A model generated the notes under the pieces. That model searched no databases and was not told where the DNA came from. It saw only the letters and a list, made by a program, of their open reading frames with translations. Shown here one piece after another: positions 8,429 to 14,448 of a stretch of DNA of 26,009 bases. The DNA lies in assembly GCA_031423635.1 (NCBI GenBank), contig JANPFX010000147.1, positions 1 through 26,009 on the forward strand, read 5' to 3'. Position 1 is the first letter of the stretch, and every line of letters starts with the position of its first letter. The position numbers were made by a program, and so were the translations under genes. Source of the DNA: JANLQX01 sp031423635. Lineage in GTDB: Bacteria; Actinomycetota; Acidimicrobiia; Acidimicrobiales; JANYDT01.

Positions 8429-8462
8429 CTGATGGCATTGACGTCCTGATGGAATTGACGTC
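8429..8462. repeat. Two tandem 17-base repeats in the flp-tadE spacer
   Basis: CTGATGGCATTGACGTC (8429-8445) is followed directly by CTGATGGAATTGACGTC (8446-8462), differing at one base. The second copy ends in a TGACGTCA palindrome (8456-8463). No third copy is seen on either side. The placement in an AT-richer noncoding stretch between pilin and assembly genes suggests a protein-binding site, which is inference. Confidence 0.75.
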
Positions 8463-8527
8463 AGGTTGCATCTTCGCAACTCTCGTCTCACTCTGCGAGC
8501 GATGTTTCACGCAGACAAACTATTCAC

Positions 8528-8572
8528 ATAGGCCGGTGGTGACACCGGAACTCGGAATCACCACCGGTCTAT
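8528..8572. other. 15-bp hairpin in the flp-tadE spacer, possible attenuator
   Basis: The arm at 8528-8542 (ATAGGCCGGTGGTGA) pairs with 8558-8572 over 15 positions, with one exception at 8532/8568 (G-U in plus-strand RNA, A-C in minus-strand RNA), around a 15-base loop. No run of U follows on the minus strand, so it is not a canonical intrinsic terminator. Its place after the pilin genes and before tadE would suit partial termination or mRNA stabilisation. The rest of 8333-8672 holds no convincing gene; an open plus-strand frame there runs into the antisense of the pilin. Confidence 0.6.
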
Positions 8573-8672
8573 CGATCATCATGCGAGCAAACGGCAATTT
8601 CTGTGTGGAAACTTCAGCCTCTCGCCATGCTGTCGTCCCCACGAATGAGACGACGTCCTCGACGCCCTTCTT

Positions 8673-8834
8673 TCAGAGCAACGCGTCGAATGCGTTCTTC
8701 AGGTCGGTCTGGAATAGCGTCATTCCCGCACCGATAAGAGCGACAACAATCGCCGCGAGAATAACATACTCGAGGGCCACCAGGCCGTCCTCTCGCGGTA
8801 ACTTGCCGGCCCGAAAGTAGGACCATCTGGCCAT
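8673..8834 (-). CDS. flp: Flp type IVb pilin (copy 1)
   Basis: The 53-residue prepilin has a 17-residue leader ending in REDG, then LVALEYVIL and one hydrophobic helix. Flp prepilins are cut after this Gly, leaving Glu at +5 and Tyr at +6, as seen here; the mature product would be 36 residues. It is the structural subunit of the Tad pilus. ATG 8834 has no good ribosome-binding site. An in-frame TTG at 8846, four codons upstream, has GGAG six bases before it and may be the true start, giving an MSSL extension. The mature part matches copy 2 at 32 of 36 positions; the leaders are unlike each other. Confidence 0.88.
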   Translation of the reverse strand: MARWSYFRAGKLPREDGLVALEYVILAAIVVALIGAGMTLFQTDLKNAFDALL

Positions 8835-8902
8835 TAGAGATGACAATTCGAACTCCGATTCCTGGATAAATGACCTAGGGGGCCGACGCACCTTCGCGAG
8901 GA

Positions 8903-9076
8903 TCAGAGCAGGGCGGCGAACGCGTTCTTGACGTCTGTGGCGAAAAGTGTCATTCCTGCGCCGATGAGCGCTACGACGATCGCGCCGAGAATGACGTACT
9001 CGAGGGCGACGAGGCCATCCTCTCGCTCTTCGATGCGGGTCTGAAGGTAGTTCCAGAGGGTCATGAAAGCTTCCAT
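8903..9076 (-). CDS. flp: Flp type IVb pilin (copy 2)
   Basis: This 57-residue prepilin is short and easy to miss. Its leader is 21 residues (MEAFMTLWNYLQTRIEERED then G), acidic, followed by the cleavage context G/LVALEY and a single hydrophobic helix ending NAFAALL. The mature form would be 36 residues and differs from copy 1 at positions 10, 25, 28 and 33. ATG 9076 has AGGAG at a spacing of eight bases (9085-9089), the strongest initiation site of the pilin pair. An internal ATG at 9064 is the alternative. It is the first recognisable gene of the Tad locus, so the main promoter probably lies in or beyond 9077-9344. Confidence 0.9.
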   Translation of the reverse strand: MEAFMTLWNYLQTRIEEREDGLVALEYVILGAIVVALIGAGMTLFATDVKNAFAALL

Positions 9077-9294
9077 GTGCGTTGCTCCTGTTCGGGGTTG
9101 GGTCTGTTGAACTCACGCTTCGGTGCGGCCCGTAAGAGCAGCCCGATGAACGTTTGATCACTACTGTGGCGCCGCGCAACGGCGATCGCCTCGTCAATGT
9201 TGACCATGTGCGGCGCAAATCGCGCGCACCACGCGTCGACGAGCGACCGGGCGTTTGTGAACTTCGGCCCATCGATCCATTGCCAGGCTGCCAC
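9061..9294 (-). CDS. Possible small protein upstream of the pilins (doubtful)
   Basis: A 77-residue frame runs from GTG 9294 to a stop at 9061, overlapping the start of pilin copy 2 by 16 bases. The product (starting AAWQWIDGPKF after the start codon) has no recognised domain, one Cys and no TM. By hand count roughly 70 percent of its codons end in G or C, which is coding-like for this genome, and it fills most of the gap between the kinase and the pilins. Against it, the GTG has no ribosome-binding site and the same frame stays open upstream as an obvious shadow of the kinase gene. It may be a real leader gene, a remnant, or chance. The other bases of 9077-9344 hold no promoter I can assign with confidence. 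Confidence 0.25.
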   Translation of the reverse strand: MAAWQWIDGPKFTNARSLVDAWCARFAPHMVNIDEAIAVARRHSSDQTFIGLLLRAAPKREFNRPNPEQEQRTWKLS

Positions 9295-9330
9295 GGAGTG
9301 TGGGAAAGTCGCTGGTGGCGCTTGATCGAC

Positions 9331-9336
9331 GGGAGG
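9331..9336 (+). promoter_or_regulatory. Shine-Dalgarno site deciding the kinase start
   Basis: GGGAGG lies eight bases before GTG 9345. An upstream in-frame GTG at 9300 has its GGAG only one base away, which is too close, so 9345 is preferred. Confidence 0.7.
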
Positions 9337-9344
9337 TTGAGTCG

Positions 9345-10898
9345 GTGACCGATCCGAACACATTGCTGATGACACGACCGTCGATCGCGACGGTCCGCGG
9401 CCACCCAGCGGCGGAACGGCCGGACGCGGCAGAGGCGCGTGCCTCCGTCGAGCCGATTCGACGTTTCTTCGAGCGGCTGCTGACCCCGGCCCTGCTCGGC
9501 TTGTTCGGCCTGGGTCTCGTGTCGGCAGGGGCGGATATACGCGGCTGGACGACCGAGCTCGATGCGCAACGTGTCGGTCCGACCCTGGCCACGGGGACAG
9601 TGTCTGCAGCACTGTTGGCAACGTGGCTGGCGTTCATGCGCTGGCGCGAGGACCACGACGTGCTGTCCGGCCGACTTGCGATAGCTGTGCCATGCCTTCT
9701 CTGGGTCTCGCAGAGCGTCAGCAGCCCGCTGCTTCTCGGCGAAACGGCGGCGCGCCAAAATCCGTCAGCGCTGCGCATCGGCGCGGGGATCGTCGGCTCG
9801 TGGCTGATCGCTTGCGACCTCGTTTGCCGTCACCGTCCGGTAACCCGGTCATTCGCAGGCGGCCTTCTTGTGTCGGTCGGGTCGGCAATCGCAATCGCGG
9901 CGGGGATCAAATGGGGTCTTGACGAGGCTTCCTCGCAAGACGTCCGACGGCTCGTCTCGACGGTAGCCCTCCCGGCGATCTGGGTGTTGCTCGGCTTGCT
10001 CACCCTGGTGCGCGCCCGGCCACCGCAAACGGCTGTGCGGACCTGTCTCGGCACAGCATTGCTGCTCCTCGCCACTGCCCAACTCGTGGCCCCTCCCGAT
10101 CTCCGCATCGACGACGCCCCACGGGCGACCGCTGCGGCCGGCGTGGGTTTGGCCAGCGTTCTTCTCCTTCTCGGCGGACTGAGCTTGAGCCTTCGCCAGT
10201 CCTACGAGGCGCAACGCCGCCGGATACTCGCGGCCGAACTCGAAGCGGCGCAGGGCGCCTCCCGGCTCGAAGGCGACCGGCTGCTCAACTCCCGCAAGGC
10301 GCACGATCAGAAGGCCGCGCTGCTCGCCATCGAGGCCGTCATCTCACTGCTTGAGAAATCTGATGCCATCGACCCCGGCGCCCGCCAGAGGCTGTGCAGC
10401 GCCGCTACCGGCGAGCTTCGTCGGCTCCGCGGGAGCGCACCCGAGAGCGCCGAGACGGACCTGCGGGAGCTCGTCGAACCAGTCGTTGCTCTGGCAAACG
10501 CAGCGGGCGCGAAGGTCACAATGAAGATCCGTGCCGGACTCAGCGTCACCGATGGCCCGGAGCTGGTCGATGTGGTGCGCAACCTGATCTCAAACGCCGT
10601 CCGTCATGGTGGCGACGCGAACGTGGTCATTGAGGCACGGCGGTTCGACTACGAATTCCTCGAACTCAGTGTGACCGACCGGGGCCCCGGCATCGCGTCA
10701 GCTCGGCGTTTCGATCTCTTCGAGCCGGGACGCACGTCCGGCGGCGAGGAGAACTCCGGGCTCGGGCTTCACAGCGCTCGTTCCCTGCTCCGCGAGATGG
10801 GTGGCGATCTCGTGCTTGATCGAAGCTACGTCGACGGCGCTCGCTTCACGGCCCGTATCCCTGCGTTCGGAACGCGCACGCCGACCACCCGCGTATGA
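9345..10898 (+). CDS. Membrane sensor histidine kinase
   Basis: The 517-residue protein has about eight TM segments (near 45-63, 79-98, 110-125, 145-162, 171-189, 203-222, 234-249 and 263-283), a coiled linker, a phosphoacceptor region with His320 in SRKAHDQKAAL, and an HATPase domain: N-box NLISNAVRHGG (about 413-423), G1 box DRGPGIA (445-451) and G2 box GLGLHSAR (472-479). No PAS or HAMP domain is visible, so the ligand is sensed in or near the membrane; the signal is unknown. It forms a two-component pair with the next gene through an ATGA overlap. It is transcribed away from the Tad pilus operon, so regulation of pili is plausible but unproven. Confidence 0.88.
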   Translation: MTDPNTLLMTRPSIATVRGHPAAERPDAAEARASVEPIRRFFERLLTPALLGLFGLGLVSAGADIRGWTTELDAQRVGPTLATGTVSAALLATWLAFMRWREDHDVLSGRLAIAVPCLLWVSQSVSSPLLLGETAARQNPSALRIGAGIVGSWLIACDLVCRHRPVTRSFAGGLLVSVGSAIAIAAGIKWGLDEASSQDVRRLVSTVALPAIWVLLGLLTLVRARPPQTAVRTCLGTALLLLATAQLVAPPDLRIDDAPRATAAAGVGLASVLLLLGGLSLSLRQSYEAQRRRILAAELEAAQGASRLEGDRLLNSRKAHDQKAALLAIEAVISLLEKSDAIDPGARQRLCSAATGELRRLRGSAPESAETDLRELVEPVVALANAAGAKVTMKIRAGLSVTDGPELVDVVRNLISNAVRHGGDANVVIEARRFDYEFLELSVTDRGPGIASARRFDLFEPGRTSGGEENSGLGLHSARSLLREMGGDLVLDRSYVDGARFTARIPAFGTRTPTTRV

Positions 10899-11617
10899 CC
10901 GACGCGGAGCCGTCGTGGCCTCGTCGCCGGCTCGGCGACGGCACGCCCGAAGGCGCCAACAGCGGCAAAGCCATCCGCCGCGTAATCATGATCGACGACC
11001 ACGCCCTCTTGGGCGAAAGCGTGGTGATGACGCTGCGGTATTCGGGCCTGGATGCTCGGACCCTCGCGTTCGACACGCCGAATCTCGTCGATGCCGTGCT
11101 CACGTTGCGTCCGGATCTCGTATTGCTCGACCTGTTTCTCACCGAAACTGCCGAGACATCGCACACCGCACTTGTGGCCTTCACTCAGGCTGGCATCCCC
11201 GTCGTCGTGGTGACCGCCACCCACGATCCGATGCTGCATGCTCAGTGCCTCGAACTCGGCGCAACCGGCGTCATCGAGAAATCCGAGCCGATAGAACATC
11301 TCATCGAGGCAGTGCACCGAGCTCTGCGGGGCGAGATGGTGATGAGCGTCTCCAAGGTCACGGACCTCCGGAGGCTGCTCGACGAAACTCGTCGAGCTCG
11401 ACCGTCTTCGCCGTTCGACTCGCTGACCGGCCGGGAGAAGGAAATCCTGCACGCCATGCTTCGCGGCGAGGCCGCCGGACGGATCGCCCACAATCATCGG
11501 ATTTCCGTCTTCACCGTCCGCAGCCACATCAGGTCAGTGCTGGCAAAGCTCGATGTGCATTCGCAGCTTGAGGCCGTGAGCCTGGCCGCCCGGGAGGGTT
11601 GGTTCCACAAGCCGTGA
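10895..11617 (+). CDS. NarL/LuxR-type response regulator
   Basis: The 240-residue protein has about 28 extra disordered residues, then a receiver domain (about 29-148) with acidic pair D34-D35, phosphoacceptor D79 in LVLLDLF, T107 and K129. After a linker comes a LuxR-type helix-turn-helix (about 176-238): LTGREKEILHAML, then FTVRSHIRSVLAKLDVHSQ, the typical recognition helix. The phosphorylated protein should bind DNA and control transcription; targets cannot be read from the sequence. ATG 10895 overlaps the kinase stop by four bases, so the pair is co-translated. The frame ends in a convergent gap of 188 bases with no convincing terminator. Confidence 0.92.
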   Translation: MTDAEPSWPRRRLGDGTPEGANSGKAIRRVIMIDDHALLGESVVMTLRYSGLDARTLAFDTPNLVDAVLTLRPDLVLLDLFLTETAETSHTALVAFTQAGIPVVVVTATHDPMLHAQCLELGATGVIEKSEPIEHLIEAVHRALRGEMVMSVSKVTDLRRLLDETRRARPSSPFDSLTGREKEILHAMLRGEAAGRIAHNHRISVFTVRSHIRSVLAKLDVHSQLEAVSLAAREGWFHKP

Positions 11618-11805
11618 ACAAGCGTCCGCCGGCGACGTTCCGACAGGACGAGCTGGCATCTGGCGGGTAGCGACGCCGCCGCCAACTCTCGTTCTTACGG
11701 CGGTCCGCCGACCGGAGTCGTCCCTTCGCCGGGATCCGTGACGTTGGCTTCATCATGGCCGTCGGGTCGCCGTGCGCACATCCGCACCCGATGGGAACAA
11801 CTGCG

Positions 11806-12150
11806 TCAGCGGTAGGTGACCCGCAGGTCGAGGCGCTCGAGACTGGAGAAGTTGGGCCAGCCCTGAGCATCGACCTCGCGCAACCGGGCCAGAAGCTCAG
11901 GTGACACTTTCGCCGCGGGCGTGCCGAAGCGCGACGAGAACGTGGTTGGATTTCGCAGTACGGCAAGCACGTCGTCGAACCGGGAGACGCAATACACGTC
12001 CTCGCCCGGCCGGCCGAATCGTTCTCCGTCGAGGCGCAACACCGCGGCTTCGTTGTGCATCGCCCGGGAGTGATCGTACGGACACTGCTGGATCTCGGGG
12101 TCGAAGGGGGCAAAGCTCCTCGGATCCACCGAGGTCTCGTGTGCGCTCAT
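11806..12150 (-). pseudogene. Cytochrome P450 remnant (N-terminal fragment)
   Basis: The 114-residue product matches only the start of a P450: FAPFDPEIQQCPYDHSRAMH, then VYCVSRFDDVLAVLRNPTTFSS, the usual substrate-entry region before the B helix. A full P450 is about 400 residues; the I-helix, ExxR and haem-Cys segments are all missing. The frame ends GWPNFSSLERLDLRVTYR, which does not continue like a P450 N-terminus but resembles the end of some P450s (a short aromatic segment, then LxLRVTxR). An internal in-frame deletion joining both ends would explain it; that is inference. No other P450 segments are visible downstream to 11618 in any frame I checked. ATG 12150 is chosen because TACGGT lies six bases upstream, a possible leaderless promoter. 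Expression of a short nonfunctional peptide is possible. Confidence 0.65.
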
Positions 12151-12156
12151 CCGGTG

Positions 12157-12162
12157 ACCGTA
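12157..12162 (-). promoter_or_regulatory. Possible -10 box of the P450 remnant (leaderless)
   Basis: On the minus strand TACGGT lies exactly six bases before ATG 12150, the spacing expected when transcription starts at the A of ATG. No -35 box is evident. Confidence 0.4.
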
Positions 12163-12214
12163 CCAAGGTGACCATCCCGGTTCCCACGGTCCAAGGTCCC
12201 GCATTGATCGCGCG

Positions 12215-12252
12215 GTTAGTTTTCGCCATCGGACATCCCGTTAGTGTTCGCC
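12215..12252 (+). promoter_or_regulatory. Duplicated 13-base element with -10 box upstream of the SDR gene
   Basis: GTTAGTTTTCGCC (12215-12227) and GTTAGTGTTCGCC (12240-12252) differ at one base and start 25 bases apart. The second copy contains TAGTGT (12242-12247), six bases before GTG 12254, and can serve as a leaderless -10. The first copy holds TAGTTT in the same context, so it may be a second -10 or half of an operator. The 103-base gap 12151-12253 is shared with the divergent P450 remnant. Confidence 0.45.
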
Positions 12253-12253
12253 G

Positions 12254-13075
12254 GTGGCCAGTTACAAGTCCCTCTACGCCCCTGATCTGCTCACCGGACG
12301 ATGTGCCCTGGTCACCGGAGGTGGGACCGGTATCGGCAAAGCGGTAGCAACCGAGCTTGCCGCGACGGGAGCCCACGTCACGATCGCCGCCCGACGCACG
12401 GAGGTGCTCGAGGCGGCCGCCGAGGAGATCGCTTCGCTCACCGGGGTGCGCCCCGAGGTTGACCACGTCAACATCCGTGACGTGGAGAGCGTGAACGCAT
12501 TGGCGCAACGACACAGCGACGTCAACCTGCTTGTGAACAACGCCGGCGGGCAATTCCCGTCCAAGGCACGTGACCTCAGCCCCAACGGCTGGCGGAGCGT
12601 GATCGATTTGAACCTCAACGGCACATGGAACATGACCCAGGCCTTCGGGAACGCCATGCTCGATGGCGCCGGCGGCACAATCTGCCAGATCATCACCCTG
12701 GTCGGACGGGGGATGCCCGGCATCGCCCACAGCGCCGCAGCCCGCGCCGGTGTGCTCGAGCTCACCCGCACGCTGTCGTTCGAGTGGGGTCCGAAGGTGC
12801 GCCTCAACTGCGTCGCGCCAGGCCAGTTCCGCACCGAAGGTTGGGAGAACGCCTACGCCGAGGGAGTGGGCGACGGCGTAGGAGGCCAGCCCCTCCCCTA
12901 CGCCGGCCACGTCAGCGACATTGCCAACGCGGCGGTGTTCCTCTCCTCCCCAGCGTCACGCTTCATCACCGGCGAGGTGATCTTCGTCGACGGCGGGCTC
13001 ATCCTCCAGGGCCCGATCTCCGCGCTGCCCGACGGCGCCTACCCCGAACGCCGCGAAGCATCACCGAACTGGTGA
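12254..13075 (+). CDS. SDR-family oxidoreductase, TER/DECR-like
   Basis: The 273-residue Rossmann protein has the cofactor motif TGGGTGIG (21-28), NNAGGQF (95-101) and IFVDGG near the end. AARR at 46-49 after the second strand suggests NADP(H), which is inference. The NNAGGQF and HSAAARAGV pattern is close to peroxisomal trans-2-enoyl-CoA reductase and 2,4-dienoyl-CoA reductase types rather than classical alcohol-oxidising SDRs. In the active-site region the usual Tyr-x3-Lys is replaced by Ser160 and Arg164, and no other YxxxK is seen. A role in fatty-acyl-CoA or related enoyl reduction is likely but the substrate is unknown. GTG 12254 has no ribosome-binding site but fits a leaderless start. 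It converges on the P450 gene, 72 bases away. Confidence 0.85.
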   Translation: MASYKSLYAPDLLTGRCALVTGGGTGIGKAVATELAATGAHVTIAARRTEVLEAAAEEIASLTGVRPEVDHVNIRDVESVNALAQRHSDVNLLVNNAGGQFPSKARDLSPNGWRSVIDLNLNGTWNMTQAFGNAMLDGAGGTICQIITLVGRGMPGIAHSAAARAGVLELTRTLSFEWGPKVRLNCVAPGQFRTEGWENAYAEGVGDGVGGQPLPYAGHVSDIANAAVFLSSPASRFITGEVIFVDGGLILQGPISALPDGAYPERREASPNW

Positions 13076-13147
13076 CGTGGCTCCACCCTCCGGGGCCCTG
13101 AACACGGCAATCTCGTTCTTCGGTGACCGCCTCGACGACGCGACCTC

Positions 13148-14353
13148 TCAGCGGCGAAGGACCACCGGAACATTGCGTGGCCCTCGAACTTGCCCGCCGG
13201 CCCATGTGGTGACACCACCGGGTTCGAGGTCGAAGTCCGGGAAGCGGGCCATCCACGTCTGCAGGGCGACGCGCAACTCCATGCGGGCGATATTGGACCC
13301 GGCGCAGCGGTGGATCCCGGAGCCGAACGCAACGTGGCGGTTCTCCTCCCGATTGAAATCCACGACATCCGGATCGCTGAACATGGTCGGGTCGCGGTTG
13401 GCCGCAGGAAACGCCAGCAACACCCGATCCCCTGCGCTCACCGGACACCCGGCGATCTCGGTGTCCTCCAGCGCGATGCGGCCCATCGTCACGGGTGCGT
13501 ACGCCCGAAGGAGTTCCTCGACCGCCTGCGGCCAGATGTCCGGGTCGTCCTGCAATTGACGCCGCTGCTCTGGGTGCTGCGCGAGGTGCCACAGCGACGA
13601 CCCGATGGCCGACCAGGTGGTGTCGATGCCCGCGATCAGGAGCAGGACCAGATTTCCGATGATGTCGCGGTGGTCCAACGGTGTGCCGTCTTCGAAGGTG
13701 GCGCCGAGCAGTCGCGTTGTCAGGTCATCGGTGGGATTCGTTCGGCGCGAATCAATCTCCGTCTCGAAGTACGCGGTCATCTCCATGAATGCGTCGACAC
13801 GGCGTTGAGGATCGCTGGCAACGTTTTCCAGCACGTCGCGCACCCAGCCGAGGAACGTGTCGGTCATCGCTTCGTCCACCCCGAGGATCAACCCGATGAC
13901 CCGCGCGGGGACGCGCTGGGCGTACTCGACCGCGGCGTCCACATGGGTGCGGTCGCCGAACTCATCGAGGTAGCGCTCACACAGGCCACGGGTGATCGGT
14001 TCGTACTCCTTGACCATCGCTGGCGCGAACGTCGGCAGCATCGTGCGTCGCACCGGCGTGTGGATCGGCGGGTCCGAACCGATGATCGAACGTGGACGGT
14101 TCGGGTCGGTCCGGTCGTCGAGCGTCGGGAACACCGAGGTACCCAACGACGAGCTCAGGCTCGGCACCAAGCCGGCCGCCTCCATCACGGCGGCGTAGCC
14201 GGTGACAAGATGCGCGCCTCCGCGCTCCTTCGTCGTGTGCACTGGGCAACCACGGGCCTCCGCCCAGTGGGGGAACGGATCGGTGACGTAGGCGGGATCG
14301 GCGATGTCGAAGTCACCGGACAGGAATGGCTCGGCGGTCGCGTCCGTATCCAA
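13148..14353 (-). CDS. Cytochrome P450
   Basis: The 401-residue soluble bacterial-type P450 has all diagnostic parts: I-helix AGIDTT (241-246), ExxR in EELLR (E280, R283), and the haem loop FGSGIHRCAGSNIARMEL with ligand Cys350. SDPPIHTPVRR (93-103) is the C-helix region. It should hydroxylate a small lipophilic substrate with electrons from a ferredoxin system; no ferredoxin or ferredoxin reductase is in the window. The start is TTG 14353: GGAGG lies six bases upstream (14360-14364) and no ATG is near the family N-terminus. It follows the alcohol dehydrogenase gene by 95 bases on the same strand, so the pair may share a transcript. It is not an obvious duplicate of the nearby P450 remnant. 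Confidence 0.95.
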   Translation of the reverse strand: MDTDATAEPFLSGDFDIADPAYVTDPFPHWAEARGCPVHTTKERGGAHLVTGYAAVMEAAGLVPSLSSSLGTSVFPTLDDRTDPNRPRSIIGSDPPIHTPVRRTMLPTFAPAMVKEYEPITRGLCERYLDEFGDRTHVDAAVEYAQRVPARVIGLILGVDEAMTDTFLGWVRDVLENVASDPQRRVDAFMEMTAYFETEIDSRRTNPTDDLTTRLLGATFEDGTPLDHRDIIGNLVLLLIAGIDTTWSAIGSSLWHLAQHPEQRRQLQDDPDIWPQAVEELLRAYAPVTMGRIALEDTEIAGCPVSAGDRVLLAFPAANRDPTMFSDPDVVDFNREENRHVAFGSGIHRCAGSNIARMELRVALQTWMARFPDFDLEPGGVTTWAGGQVRGPRNVPVVLRR

Positions 14354-14359
14354 GGTGCC

Positions 14360-14364
14360 CCTCC
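14360..14364 (-). promoter_or_regulatory. Shine-Dalgarno site deciding the TTG start of the P450
   Basis: Minus-strand GGAGG lies six bases before TTG 14353, an optimal spacing that supports a TTG start. Confidence 0.65.
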
Positions 14365-14448
14365 AGGGTTGGTTGGAGCCGACGGTACCAGGGGTGTGTT
14401 CCGATCACCGATCCAGGGGCGCCGGTGAGGGCAATTGACGCTCGGGGG

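Noticed and set aside
8302..8820. Plus-strand open frame of 172 codons over the flp-tadE spacer
   Set aside because: It runs antisense through the tadE start and pilin copy 1, has no ribosome-binding site and no recognised domain; the spacer is better explained as noncoding.
8673..9758. Long minus-strand frame (361 codons) ending in pilin copy 1
   Set aside because: Only the last 53-57 codons are pilin. The upstream part lies out of frame through pilin copy 2 and the kinase gene and is Arg/His-rich shadow sequence.
11618..11805. Convergent gap after the response regulator examined for a terminator or small gene
   Set aside because: Only short 5-bp GC hairpins are visible and no frame is convincing.
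13190..14428. Plus-strand open frame of 412 codons
   Set aside because: Antisense to the intact P450, which has I-helix, ExxR and haem-Cys motifs.
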